This document shows positions 52,845-62,586 of a stretch of 64,000 bases of DNA, piece after piece (position 1 is the stretch's first letter; each line of letters begins with the position of its first letter). A model generated the notes under the pieces. That model ran no database searches. It was not told the origin of the DNA and saw only the letters and a list, made by a program, of their open reading frames with translations. The position numbers and the translations under genes are program-made. The stretch is taken from the NCBI RefSeq assembly GCF_902832845.1, contig NZ_CADFDB010000015.1, positions 62,001-126,000 of the forward strand, written 5' to 3'. The DNA is from Burkholderia metallica (GTDB taxonomy: Bacteria > Pseudomonadota > Gammaproteobacteria > Burkholderiales > Burkholderiaceae).

Positions 52845-54323
52845 ATGCAATCCAAGTCGACTGCTCCCTATACTGTCGTCGTTATTGGTATCGTGATCGC
52901 CTGCGCGTTGATGGGTCTGTGCGTGCTGCAGTTGTTGCAGAGCCGCGATGATGCGCTCGACCGCGCCCGCGAAACCTCGCGTAATCTGGGCCTGATGGCC
53001 GAACGCGACATCGAGCGCAACGTCGAACTCTACGACCTGTCGCTGCAAGCGGTACTTCACGGCCTGCAGCGCGCGGACGTGATGAGTTCATCCGCGAGCC
53101 TGCGCCGCGCCGTGCTGTTCGATCACGCGATGACGGCTCAATTTATCGGCTCGATGCTGGTGCTCGACGCGGGTGGGAACATCATCCTGGATTCCACCAA
53201 CGACGTGCCGCGGCAGGGCAATTTTTCTGATCGCAAGTACTTCACGGTCCATCGCGACAGTCCTGACGTAGGGCTTTACGTCAGCGATCCATTCACGTCG
53301 CGGTTGCGCGGCGGATCGCTCAGCATGGTGCTGTCGCGGCGGGTTTCGACGCCCGATGGCTCGTTTGGCGGCATCGCACTGATTGCGATCAACCTGGAGT
53401 ATTTCCGTCAGCTGTTTGCCGGGCTATCGCTCGGGCAGCACGGTTCGATGTCGCTGATCGGCAATGACGGCATCATGGTGATGCGTTACCCGTACGACGT
53501 GCGCATTATCGGTCGCGACATTAGCAAAGCCGTGACCTTCCGGCGCTTCGAGGCGGCACCGGAGGGTTCTTTTTCGGAAACGGCGTCTATCGACGGGGTG
53601 CGCCGTCTCTACTACTTTAAGCACCTGCCTAAGCTGCCACTGATCATCATGGTCGCGGAGGCGGAACAAGATATCTATGCACGCTGGCGGCACCGCGCGG
53701 TGACGATTGGCGTACTGGTGGCCACGTTCGGCGCCGCATTTATCGTCGGGTCGGTCATGCTCAGCATGCAACTGCGGCGTCGCATGCGGGCCGAGTCCGA
53801 GCTGGTTCTCTTGGCACGCACGGACGGGCTCACCGGCCTGAACAATCGGCGCAGCTTCGGAGAGGTGTTGGACCAAGAATGGCGCCGCGCGCGCCGGGCT
53901 CAATCCGTTTTCTCTCTGCTGTTTGTCGACGTCGACCGCTTCAAAGCGTACAACGACACCTACGGCCACCAGGCGGGCGACGACGCATTGGCGGCTGTCG
54001 CTCGCTGCATCGGCGAGAACATCCGCCGGCCGACCGATACCGCGGCCCGCTACGGTGGCGAGGAATTCGTCGTGCTCCTGCCCGATACACCGCAGACGGG
54101 CGCAGCGCAGATCGCCGAGCGCATTCGTGTGGCCATCGATGAGTTGGCGCTCGAGCACGCCGGTAGCGAATTCGGGCGCGTCACCGCCAGCATTGGCCTG
54201 GCAAGCTGGACGCCGGAGCAGGAGGGGGAGGTCGGCGCCGTGATCAAGGCAGCGGACGAGGCGCTGTACCACGCGAAGGCAACCGGACGGAACAAGGTCG
54301 CTGCCTTCCATTCCCCAACTTGA
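52845..54323 (+). CDS. Membrane diguanylate cyclase with periplasmic sensor domain
   Basis: Makes cyclic di-GMP. 492 aa: membrane segments at about residues 10-30 and 285-310 flank a Cache-like sensor domain with FSDRKYFTVHRDSPDVGLYV; the GGDEF domain follows with active site RYGGEEF and an intact inhibitory site RPTD five residues before it. AAGGG five bases upstream of the ATG. Confidence 0.93.
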   Translation: MQSKSTAPYTVVVIGIVIACALMGLCVLQLLQSRDDALDRARETSRNLGLMAERDIERNVELYDLSLQAVLHGLQRADVMSSSASLRRAVLFDHAMTAQFIGSMLVLDAGGNIILDSTNDVPRQGNFSDRKYFTVHRDSPDVGLYVSDPFTSRLRGGSLSMVLSRRVSTPDGSFGGIALIAINLEYFRQLFAGLSLGQHGSMSLIGNDGIMVMRYPYDVRIIGRDISKAVTFRRFEAAPEGSFSETASIDGVRRLYYFKHLPKLPLIIMVAEAEQDIYARWRHRAVTIGVLVATFGAAFIVGSVMLSMQLRRRMRAESELVLLARTDGLTGLNNRRSFGEVLDQEWRRARRAQSVFSLLFVDVDRFKAYNDTYGHQAGDDALAAVARCIGENIRRPTDTAARYGGEEFVVLLPDTPQTGAAQIAERIRVAIDELALEHAGSEFGRVTASIGLASWTPEQEGEVGAVIKAADEALYHAKATGRNKVAAFHSPT

Positions 54324-54394
54324 TTGGCATCGTACCTTTGCGTGGCGCGGCCGCGGACCGCTTTGCACCATCAAAACGAATTGACGGGGTATGC

Positions 54395-54634
54395 ATGGAC
54401 GATCGCTACGTAGCGCTTGAAAAAGAATTGGCGCATGTAAAGAATGCGATTCAAACGCTCCAGGCCAACCGCAAGGACTTCCCCTACGGGACCACTGTCG
54501 GGGATCCAGCGTATTGGCGCGCGAGGCTTCAGTCGATTCGCCGTATGGCCGAACGCTACAACCACTTGAAGCTCCGAGATCGTGCCGATGAACTGCTCAT
54601 CGAGGTTTCGAAGCTGCAGTACTGGTCTCCATGA
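54395..54634 (+). CDS. Hypothetical 79-aa protein
   Basis: MDDRYVALEKELAHVKNAIQ begins a short coiled coil; later PAYWRARLQSIRRMAERYN. GGGG five bases before the ATG. Follows the cyclase gene by 71 bases on the same strand. Function unknown. Confidence 0.55.
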   Translation: MDDRYVALEKELAHVKNAIQTLQANRKDFPYGTTVGDPAYWRARLQSIRRMAERYNHLKLRDRADELLIEVSKLQYWSP

Positions 54635-55169
54635 TGTCGCTTCGACTGCTGCTAGGTTCCTAACGCGGCCCGGTGCGTATGTTCTACCTCTCGAAGATGT
54701 TGTCTTGACCGCTCCGCTGGCCCGAGTTTTGAATCGTAACCGTTCCAGCTTGGAACAAAGAATTTTATCTCGCTGATGCCAGTTGCCCGATGATTGCGAG
54801 CGGTAGCCTGTCGGATTGACGCCGTGAAAGTGGGTAGTAGACAGTGGGAATCGCGGAGGCAGACGCCCGTGAAAACTTGATTGGGATGCGCCTAAGGTTC
54901 GTCACAACGCATTCGATAACCCTCTTGGACCCGCCTCCTGCCAGAGGTTTCGGTTTCCTTCCACACTCTTCGTATTCCTCTGACGGTGTGTCTTCTGCAC
55001 GCGGGGCCAGTCCATCTAGGCAGCGTGACTGACGCCCTGATTCCGATATTGATCAGCAATATTGAAAACGTCTCGGGTGTGGACCATTGGACGGGCACAA
55101 TATGATATTTTCCGCATTGCGCGCCGGGGGATCGTCTTCAGCTATCTAAAGTTCCGGACCACTATCGAT
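54635..55169. other. No gene seen
   Basis: Frames on both strands are short and lack ribosome sites. Confidence 0.5.
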
Positions 55170-55339
55170 ACTGGGGGCGAAAGCGTCAATTCGCGAAGAA
55201 ACATTCCACATGCCGTCATCGGGGCGGTGTTGCCCGGTGCCCCATCAGCGCACCCGCGTTCGTGACAGACGGAATAGGTGCAATGGTCGGTGGCGGAGCC
55301 GGTGCAGGCATGATAGCAGTTGCTGCTGATCTGATTTAA
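55170..55339 (+). pseudogene. Decayed glycine-zipper protein (C-terminal remnant)
   Basis: One frame reads NIPHAVIGAVLPG and then stops at 55265; a second frame continues APAFVTDGIGAMVGGGAGAG to a stop at 55337-55339. Together they resemble the glycine-zipper part of small envelope proteins interrupted by a frameshift. No intact N-terminus found. Confidence 0.35.
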
Positions 55340-55665
55340 GCATACAAGATTACGACGTCGTTCCGCGCATATCGATCACAGTTGCTATAGGTCTTGCAGC
55401 TCGGCGCCGGCTGCGCAGAAAGCTCATCCATACGCTCCGGCTTGTATGTTGCAGAAACGAAATTCACAATGCATTGCACGGCGAAAGGATCCGCGTCCAG
55501 ATCGTGGCGCGCGTGACGGAGACGAATGTGATCGCACCGGACGCCGATACGCATTTTCAGGACATTCTCGGCAATCTGGACTAGTTCCCAGGCCACCACG
55601 TGGTCGTGGCAATATCGGGCTGGATCGAACGCGTGTTCGGCATCAATTTGACATGGAGGTTTCGA

Positions 55666-55920
55666 ATGAAGCTGAGCGTTGAACTTGCCGTGCTGCGTAG
55701 ACGACTCGCGGTCACGTTGCATCTCGATCAATGGAAGGAGGCGTGGGAGGGTAGTCGGGACGACGATCCGAACGACGATCGTGAGTGGGTCATCGTCTAC
55801 CAGACAGCGAACGGATTTTGCTGTATTCACCACGGAAAACCGATCGAGTTCGGCGAGTTTTCCGACGTGCAGTTCTGGTCTGTTGAAATGGACGTCCGGA
55901 CCTATTTCATGGGCTTGTGA
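55666..55920 (+). CDS. Hypothetical 84-aa protein
   Basis: MKLSVELAVLRRRLAVTLHL, then an acidic loop and WVIVYQTANGFCCIHHGKPI. GGAGG six bases before the ATG. The overlapping minus-strand frame has no ribosome site. Function unknown. Confidence 0.55.
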   Translation: MKLSVELAVLRRRLAVTLHLDQWKEAWEGSRDDDPNDDREWVIVYQTANGFCCIHHGKPIEFGEFSDVQFWSVEMDVRTYFMGL

Positions 55921-55993
55921 TCGCGGTGTCGACGACGATTCGTTCCGGCCCGAGATGCACATAGCGGGGGCAAGCCCCCGCTATGCTTGTACT

Positions 55994-56497
55994 TCATCGA
56001 TAGACGATATCCGCGCGACGATTCTGCGCCCACGATGCCTCGTCATGGCCCAGTGCAACCGGCTTCTCCTTGCCAAAACTGACCGCTTCGATCTGTGAGT
56101 CAGGTACCCCGAGCGTTTCCAGCGTACGAAGCACGGCCTGCGACCGGCGTTCGCCCAAAGCAAGGTTGTACTCGCTGGTGCCGCGTTCGTCCGTATTCCC
56201 TTGAATCAGAACGTGTCGGCCTGGATGGAGGCGTAGATAGTCGGCATGTGCCTGCAGCAGTGACTGGTATTCAGGCTTTACTTCATAGTTGTCGAAATCG
56301 AAATAGATGCTTCGTTTCGCGAGCGGGCTGTTGGGGTTGTTCAATTCGTCGGTCATGATCGACGGCGTGCCGATCGCCTGACCACTTGCAGCGTTCTGAT
56401 TCATCATGCCGGTGGTGCTGGACGTTTTTGTTGCAGAATGACATCCGCCGAGCAGCAACAGCATCAATACCGCCGCATAGCGCATCGAGCCTTTCAT
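55994..56497 (-). CDS. Pal-like peptidoglycan-associated lipoprotein (OmpA C-terminal domain)
   Basis: 167 aa. Lipobox LGGC near residue 19; OmpA-like domain from about residue 60 with RSIYFDFDNYEV, HVLIQGNTDERGTSEYNLAL and NRRADIVYR, the Pal arrangement. No tol genes adjoin, so it may be a second copy. GGAG seven bases before the ATG at 56497. Confidence 0.92.
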   Translation of the reverse strand: MKGSMRYAAVLMLLLLGGCHSATKTSSTTGMMNQNAASGQAIGTPSIMTDELNNPNSPLAKRSIYFDFDNYEVKPEYQSLLQAHADYLRLHPGRHVLIQGNTDERGTSEYNLALGERRSQAVLRTLETLGVPDSQIEAVSFGKEKPVALGHDEASWAQNRRADIVYR

Positions 56498-57690
56498 CAC
56501 GGGTCTCCAGAAGAGGGCGTTAGATCGAACGGAATGAGTCGCAGGTCATCGAAACAGGTGACAAAACGCCTGCTGGAAGTTGCTGCGATCTTCGGTGTTC
56601 ATGTTTTGATGTACGACGGGTTCTTGTAAATCAATCGCAGGATGATTCGAAAGGTCTGAGCGGTCACATGGCCACTAGAAGAGATCACATTAATTAGAGT
56701 AGGAGAAATGTCACATCATGACTAGCCAGGACAGTGCGGCGCGGAAATGTGAATTCAGATGGGCTACTTCAACTCGCTGAACTCGATATCAATTCGCCCC
56801 GATACGAAAGGCCGCGGCGAGCCTGAGCGATCGGGATGTCATTCGAAATTGTAGAAGGCTGGCGAGTGACCACGGGGATACCGATGATTTGCATTCCCTC
56901 GCTCGCAGATCGATGTGCGATGCAGTGTGCAACGTCGGTGGCTTCACTATGGCGTGTTCTGGCCGAGTGCAGTGGCCGTGGGCATCATGGAGGGGCGCTA
57001 CGCAAAACTGATCGATCTCGGCTACGCGGTGCGTCCAGGCTGCGCCGCACGGAACGCGTGACCGCTGCTGACCGTGACGCCTATCATTGGTGCACTGACG
57101 GTCTGGCTGACGCGGCGATTCGTCAATGGTGTGGAGGGGGCATTCCGCAGGTGATTGCCATGTTTCACGCACCGGGCAACGCGGGGGTACGGTTGCGCAA
57201 CATTCGGGTCCTGAACAGGAAGATTATGTCTTGTTCCCGCCATTCTTAGCGGTTTCAAGATCGATCGAGAAGGTGCGACGATCCATGTCGGTACCGCGCC
57301 CATGTTCAACCTCCGGAAGTCTTACGCGCAGTGGTTTCGTACGGTCCGGCCCGTCGTGCTTGAGCACCGGCTGGGGTCCCTACCGATGCAGCTACGAAAC
57401 ATTGGGCTGCTTTCAATGCGCCGCTTGCGGGCGTCGCGTATCTTGCTGTAGTCACGCAAAGGCCGTTCACCGCCTTCGTGATCGTCATCGAGTTCATCAA
57501 TGGCTATGCGCTTGAGACTTCGCCGAAGGCGACCGCCCTGATCGCCAGCCGAGTATCACGGCTTCACATCACCGCTGTACGAGGCACTGTCGACCCGGTA
57601 TCACGCCGAACGCAACAGGTTGATCCTGTCGCTTGCTCCGACATGCTTTGGTCGCCAGCGCGCACCGTTTCGGTCGGGCATCCGGAGTTG
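56498..57690. other. 1.2-kb region without an intact gene
   Basis: Plus-strand fragments with protein-like character in different frames (IMEGRYAKLIDLGYAV near 56985, PLLTVTPIIGALTVWL near 57064, GATIHVGTAPMFNLRKSYAQ near 57278) are separated by stops, suggesting a decayed gene of unknown kind. AT-rich stretch at 56620-56770 may hold the pal promoter. Confidence 0.45.
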
Positions 57691-58317
57691 CTATGCCATC
57701 CCAAGTTCGTCCTGGCCGATCAGCAGTTCCGTCGGCGACAGGAACATGTAACGCGGTACGTCGAGGTTTTGCGGTGCCGGCTTGTCGCGAAATACCCGTC
57801 CGGCGAGATCGTACGTTGATCCATGGCATGGGCACAGGAAGCCGCCTGGCCAGTTATCGGGCAGGTTTGGCTGAGGCCCCGGCTGAAAGCGGGGTGCCGG
57901 CGTACAACCGAGGTGCGTGCAAACGCCAACCACGACAAGAATGTTCCGATGGTCCGCCCGCGAGCGGAAGGTGTTTTTGCAATAGTTCGGTAACGGCATC
58001 GAGAAAACGTGGAGCGAGTCGGGATCCGCGACAAGCGGAGTCGCCTTGATGACGCTTTCGAGCATGTCCGGCGAGCGATCCACCACGAACACCGGCATCC
58101 CGCGCCATGCAACCGTCAACATCTCCCCTTCAGACAACTGGCCGATGTCGGCCTTGACCGGCGCGCCTGCGGCGAGCGCACTGGCGGGTGGCATCAGCGA
58201 GTCCGCGAAAGGAATTGCCGCTGCAATTCCGCCGAGTCCGGTCGCAACGGATGTCACGATGAGCCAACGACGGCGATTGACGTCGGGTCCTGTCGATTCA
58301 ATCGGCTTCTCGTCCAT
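57691..58317 (-). CDS. Rieske iron-sulfur protein (ubiquinol-cytochrome c reductase type)
   Basis: 208 aa. Twin-arginine-type N-terminus (NRRRWLIVTSVATG), one membrane anchor (about residues 18-40) and the 2Fe-2S ligands CTHLGC and CPCHGS, each at the expected spacing. Genes for cytochromes b and c1 are not next to it, unlike a normal petABC operon. AAGGAG five bases before the ATG. Confidence 0.92.
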   Translation of the reverse strand: MDEKPIESTGPDVNRRRWLIVTSVATGLGGIAAAIPFADSLMPPASALAAGAPVKADIGQLSEGEMLTVAWRGMPVFVVDRSPDMLESVIKATPLVADPDSLHVFSMPLPNYCKNTFRSRADHRNILVVVGVCTHLGCTPAPRFQPGPQPNLPDNWPGGFLCPCHGSTYDLAGRVFRDKPAPQNLDVPRYMFLSPTELLIGQDELGMA

Positions 58318-58410
58318 GTCAACTCCTTCGAGCCACGGATCCTGTTTTGCGAGCCGCTGCCGCACTTGAAACCGCGCTTGAACAGATCGGCCCGGCTTCC
58401 GGATGCAGCG

Positions 58411-58845
58411 TCACTTCGTCCAGACGAACACCGTGCGGGAATGCGAAGACGCATGTACGTCGACGTTGCGCCGCATGACTTGTCCGCGATACGTGGCCGC
58501 AACGGTATAGCGTCCGTCTGGTATCGATATGAGCAGGAACGGCCCGGCAGTTACCGTCGAGAGGACAGTCTTGCCACGCGCATCGGTTATTCGGACGGGG
58601 ATATCTGCCAGATACTCGTTCCCGTTGCTCGTGTGTCCGGCAAACTCGAGCACGAGCGAATATTTGTCCATCTCCCGTTTGATTGCAGCCGATTGATCGC
58701 TGCCGATTCCGCCAGACAGGTAGGTGACCGCGCCCGAATGTTCGGGTAGCGGCAGTGACGCCTGCTCGGCGGACAACGCGCTTTGGGTGAAGATGGCAAT
58801 CGTCGCTGTCGCGACTCCAATCGCCATTCTGGACGAGTACTTCAT
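58411..58845 (-). CDS. Secreted carboxypeptidase-regulatory-like domain protein
   Basis: 144 aa with a signal peptide (cleavage near ALSAEQ) and a beta-sandwich-like body: ADIPVRITDARGKTVLSTV, PDGRYTVAATYRGQ. Such proteins are periplasmic and of unknown role. Lies between the Rieske gene and the DegP-like gene on the same strand. Confidence 0.75.
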   Translation of the reverse strand: MKYSSRMAIGVATATIAIFTQSALSAEQASLPLPEHSGAVTYLSGGIGSDQSAAIKREMDKYSLVLEFAGHTSNGNEYLADIPVRITDARGKTVLSTVTAGPFLLISIPDGRYTVAATYRGQVMRRNVDVHASSHSRTVFVWTK

Positions 58846-58896
58846 GATTAACTCCTCAGGTGTGCTCCATGTCGACGCGCCTGTATCGAAGCGAGT

Positions 58897-60330
58897 TCAG
58901 CGTACGTCCATCGTGACGAACATTCGCATACCGGTCCGATCGACAAGGAGGTCTACGTTGTGAGCAGGGCGTGCGATCGTTTTATATAATTTAGCAGTAC
59001 TTGTCACTGGCATGTTGTCCATTTTCAAGATGATGTCGTCTGACTCAATCCCGACAAATACTGCCGGTCCGCTGCTTTGCTCGACACGTACGCCGCAGTG
59101 GATTCTGGCTGTCCGCGCCTCGTCGCGAGTAAGATTGCGTGCGCCCAGTCCATACGCGCTGGGAGACAAGTTGTTGGTGCCCATCGCCGACGAGACCAGC
59201 GTCGCGTGGCGTATGGAGAGATCTCGCCAGTAGGCAAGATCGATCGCGGTGCCGTGGCTCAAATTGGCTACTGTCGTTGGAAAATGTGTTGAATCCGGAA
59301 CGCCATTACCGTTGATACGAACGACAATGTCGCCAGCCCATATTCCAGCTTTTGCAGCGGGACTACCCGAGTCGACCGATGTGACGAGTGCGCCTTTCGG
59401 CCGCGTCAATTCGAACGATCTGGCAAGCGGGTCCGCCACCTCTTGCACCGCGACACCTAGCCCGCGATGGACTGCCTTGTCGTGCAACTTCAACTGGCGC
59501 TCGACTTTCATGGCTTCGCCGATCGGCATCGCAAACGCGAGGCCTAGGTACGGGTTGCCGTCGTCTGGAAGTGGCGTTTCGATACCGATGACGTCACCCT
59601 TGAAGCTCAAGAGCGAACTACCATCGACGCCAGTGTTCTCCATAAGATTCGTCTGAATCAATGGAACGTACAATTGATCGGGAAGCAGGCGGGAGGTATT
59701 GCTTGCGATACATCTGACGATCGAGTTCCCCAGTCCAAACGGGGAACCGATCGAGATGACCCACTCGCCGGCCTTTACTGAGGAAACCAATCCGATCCTG
59801 GCGATCGGCAACCCCTTCTCACGAATTCGGATCAGCGCGATGCCGCTTGCCCGATCGGTACCGATCAACTTTGCCCTGTATATTCGCTCGTCAGCCACGG
59901 TGACGGAGATTCTCGAGCCGCCTGCAATGTCCCCAGCATCGGTGAGGATGTCGCCGTCGGGTGAGACGATGAAACCGCTGGCGTGCCGATGCTCAGAGGT
60001 GATGCCGGGCGCACGAGGGAACGCCCTGACGAAGCGCAGGAACAGATTGTTTGCGACGCCTGGCGGTGGCCACAATTGCCGCACGCTCGATGTTTTGTCG
60101 ATCGGAAACACGATAATGGCAGCGACTGCGGGGATGTCCAGCCGCGCTTTGTTCTCGAAGTCGGAAACGATGCCCGGGTAGGTCGGCATATCCGGCGTTG
60201 CGGGGAGAACGCCTTGCGAGGCCCGCATCGTCAGTGTCGGCGCCAGCAATTCCTTCGACATGCAACTCGACGACAAGGTCGCAATTGCCAGACTAGCGAG
60301 CTCGATACGCTTGAATTCGATGCTTGCCAT
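58897..60330 (-). CDS. DegP/HtrA-family protein with all catalytic residues replaced
   Basis: 477 aa with the trypsin-like domain (residues 105-290) and two PDZ domains of DegP. Alignment by eye: DegP NNHVV is ILTDAGDI (His to Gly), SDIALI is SGIALIRI (Asp to Gly), GNSGG is GVDGSS (Ser to Asp). The fold landmarks (IGSPFGLG, GLAFAMPIGEAM, AAKAGIWAGDIV) are kept. A non-proteolytic periplasmic chaperone or scaffold is inferred. ATG at 60330 has GGGAG upstream. Confidence 0.85.
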   Translation of the reverse strand: MASIEFKRIELASLAIATLSSSCMSKELLAPTLTMRASQGVLPATPDMPTYPGIVSDFENKARLDIPAVAAIIVFPIDKTSSVRQLWPPPGVANNLFLRFVRAFPRAPGITSEHRHASGFIVSPDGDILTDAGDIAGGSRISVTVADERIYRAKLIGTDRASGIALIRIREKGLPIARIGLVSSVKAGEWVISIGSPFGLGNSIVRCIASNTSRLLPDQLYVPLIQTNLMENTGVDGSSLLSFKGDVIGIETPLPDDGNPYLGLAFAMPIGEAMKVERQLKLHDKAVHRGLGVAVQEVADPLARSFELTRPKGALVTSVDSGSPAAKAGIWAGDIVVRINGNGVPDSTHFPTTVANLSHGTAIDLAYWRDLSIRHATLVSSAMGTNNLSPSAYGLGARNLTRDEARTARIHCGVRVEQSSGPAVFVGIESDDIILKMDNMPVTSTAKLYKTIARPAHNVDLLVDRTGMRMFVTMDVR

Positions 60331-60793
60331 GACTACGCTCCCGTCGCAAAGCGCTGAACGTGTTTCACGAAAAGATTGGTATGACATGTTTCATGCCGCG
60401 ACTATTCCAACGTAGGTGGCCAGAATTAAATGATGCTTAAGAAGTCGAGGGCGGCCTGACCAGTTGTTCTAGGGCGAGATGAACTCGGAATCGATGCTAG
60501 GGGAGACTGCGTTTGGGCGCCGATCGAGGTGTAGGTTATGCGCTTCGCCGCGGAAGATAATCCGGGTATCAAGAACGTCGAAGACCAAACCGGCGCATCG
60601 GATTCGAATGCTAAGAATGGGACGTGGGCGAATAGCGGGGCACGCATGCTTGACGTTACAGAACCGGTAGGCCCGGTCGTTCGACCGTCCACGGGCTAGA
60701 GGGCCGCCAGCGTGCGGTTTGTATGGGTGTCGATCGCGCGGCTGCGACTACGCCGTCGGATTACCCCGGTCGAGGGGAGCTCCATCGTAGGCA
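60331..60793. other. No intact gene seen
   Basis: Short frames only; the region probably holds the promoter of the DegP-like gene. Confidence 0.5.
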
Positions 60794-61360
60794 TCAGCCG
60801 ATGTCCTCCGTTCGAACCTCATTTTGACTGGTACGCGTGGGCCAAGGCAGGATGCGCAGCAAGATGTTTTCTGTTCCGATCACTCGATGCGCCAGTGTAC
60901 CCAGCACGTGGAAGCCGACCAACGCGGCAAGCCCGTAGGCCGTCAGTGCATGCAGTTCTCCCAGCCAATGCGACAGCACACGGTTTTTCGGAACCAGAGT
61001 CGGCAACGAAAAGAATCCGAAGCAGGTGGCCGTGTGTCCCGCGGCGTTCGTCTTCATCCAACCAAGCAGCGGGATGGCGAACATCAGCACATAGAGCAGG
61101 CTGTGGACTATACGTTCGGCGAGGCGGGCCGTCGTGCCGACCGGATTGACCGAAGGCGGCAGTTCGCGCCGCATGCGGACCCGATTCGCAAGACGAATCA
61201 GTACAAACCCGAGAACGACGATACCGATCGACTTGTGCAGGCCGACGAGGTCTTCGTTGTCGTCCAGCATTAGGCCGACGATCAAATTGCCGATCAGCGC
61301 GAAGGCCAGCAGCCAGTGCAGCAGGCTGATCGAGAGCGGGTAGCGGGTGACGATTTTCAT
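60794..61360 (-). CDS. Cytochrome b561 (YodB/CybB family)
   Basis: 188 aa with four membrane helices. Heme-ligand histidines are seen in SISLLHWLLAF, GLHKSIGI, SHWLGELHALTAYGL and VGFHVLGTLAHR. Inner-membrane electron carrier from quinol to periplasmic acceptors. Directly upstream of, and in line with, the cytochrome b562 gene order. Confidence 0.93.
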   Translation of the reverse strand: MKIVTRYPLSISLLHWLLAFALIGNLIVGLMLDDNEDLVGLHKSIGIVVLGFVLIRLANRVRMRRELPPSVNPVGTTARLAERIVHSLLYVLMFAIPLLGWMKTNAAGHTATCFGFFSLPTLVPKNRVLSHWLGELHALTAYGLAALVGFHVLGTLAHRVIGTENILLRILPWPTRTSQNEVRTEDIG

Positions 61361-61384
61361 GATGGTGCTGTTTTCCCGGGTCGG

Positions 61385-61759
61385 TTACCCGAGAAGGTCG
61401 TGATAGCGCTTTCTCGTGCCGTTGATCCGGCGTAGTGCCTGCTTGGCAGCTGCCAGATCGTTGGCCTGGATGGCCCGATCGACTTCGGTCAATTCGTCTC
61501 GCAATATGCGCATGCCCTCATCGTAAGTGGGTTGATCATCGCGATACGACTGGTGGCTGGCTTGCTGCGCGTCGCTTTCGAGCCGGGTCACGTATCCGCT
61601 TAGTTCGGGAATCGTCCGGCTGGACATCGCCCCCTGCATCGCGTGCTTCATATCTCTCATCAGGATCTTAATCTCGCCGGCGTGAACCGGCGGCGCAGCC
61701 AGCGCCAGCAGAACGCTGAACGTTGCGCATAAACGGAGTCGAAACGGAAGCCTGTTCAT
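61385..61759 (-). CDS. Cytochrome b562
   Basis: 124 aa. Signal peptide ends near PVHAGE; four-helix bundle follows. Heme ligands by family pattern are a methionine in ILMRDMKHAM and the histidine of TRKRYHDLLG. Small periplasmic electron carrier; starts the two-gene cluster with cytochrome b561 (24 bases apart). Confidence 0.88.
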   Translation of the reverse strand: MNRLPFRLRLCATFSVLLALAAPPVHAGEIKILMRDMKHAMQGAMSSRTIPELSGYVTRLESDAQQASHQSYRDDQPTYDEGMRILRDELTEVDRAIQANDLAAAKQALRRINGTRKRYHDLLG

Positions 61760-61923
61760 GGTGAGCGATTCGTTGTCGGGTGTCGGTGACCGCGACCTTA
61801 TGGCGTCGACGTTAACGAATTCTTAAGGACTGGATTTTTCCGATACTCGCTTGATGCCTGCCCGTGCCTGCGGTTATCGTGCCGCAATGGACGCTATGTC
61901 TGGACAAACGGGAATGCGACACC

Positions 61924-62586
61924 ATGCGGGTACTACTCGTGGAAGACGACAAGCTGATCGGCAGCGGAGTGGAAGACGGCCTGATCGAGGCCGGCATGAC
62001 AGTCGACTGGGCGCATGACGGCAGGCATGCGCAGCTGGCGCTCGAAACCACGCCATATGATCTCGTCGTGCTCGACCTCGGCCTGCCCCGCTTGTCTGGA
62101 ATCGAGCTGCTGGAGTGGGTTCGCAAGCGCCGTAACCATACCCCCGTAATGGTGATGACGGCGCGTGATACGGTGGCAGACCGCGTGAGCGGCTTGACTG
62201 CAGGCGCCGACGACTATCTTGGCAAGCCGTTCGATTTGACCGAGCTGATCGCGCGCTGCCGGGCGCTGGTGCGGCGCTCGCAGGGGCGCAGCACCGATAC
62301 GATCGAGCATGGCGACATGTCGATCGATCCTGCTCTGCTGACGGTGACACGCGGAATCGAGCGCATCGTGCTGACTTCGCGCGAATGTGCTCTATTAGTC
62401 GAGTTGCTTGCGAATCAGGGCCGTCCACTCTCTCGCGCGCGTCTCCAGGACAGTCTCTACGGCTGGAACGAGGAAATAGAGAGCAACGCGATCGAAGTGC
62501 ACGTTTCGAATCTGCGCAAGAAACTCGGTGCTGATCTGATCCGCACGATTCGTGGCGTCGGGTATGTAGTGGAGAAGGCATCGTGA
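61924..62586 (+). CDS. OmpR-family response regulator (QseB-like)
   Basis: 220 aa. Receiver domain with phospho-acceptor aspartate in VVLDLGLPRLSG and lysine in DDYLGKPFDLTEL; winged-helix output domain ending NLRKKLGADLIRTIRGVGYV. Stop overlaps the kinase start. Divergent from the cytochrome genes, which it may control (inference). Confidence 0.93.
   Translation: MRVLLVEDDKLIGSGVEDGLIEAGMTVDWAHDGRHAQLALETTPYDLVVLDLGLPRLSGIELLEWVRKRRNHTPVMVMTARDTVADRVSGLTAGADDYLGKPFDLTELIARCRALVRRSQGRSTDTIEHGDMSIDPALLTVTRGIERIVLTSRECALLVELLANQGRPLSRARLQDSLYGWNEEIESNAIEVHVSNLRKKLGADLIRTIRGVGYVVEKAS

Noticed and set aside
53424-54374. 316-codon open frame on the minus strand
   Set aside because: Opposite the diguanylate cyclase GGDEF domain; shadow frame.
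55336-55962. 208-codon minus-strand frame
   Set aside because: Overlaps a plus-strand gene with a good ribosome site. The last 70 codons (to NDVVILYA) look protein-like, so a small minus-strand gene at 55336-55554 remains possible.
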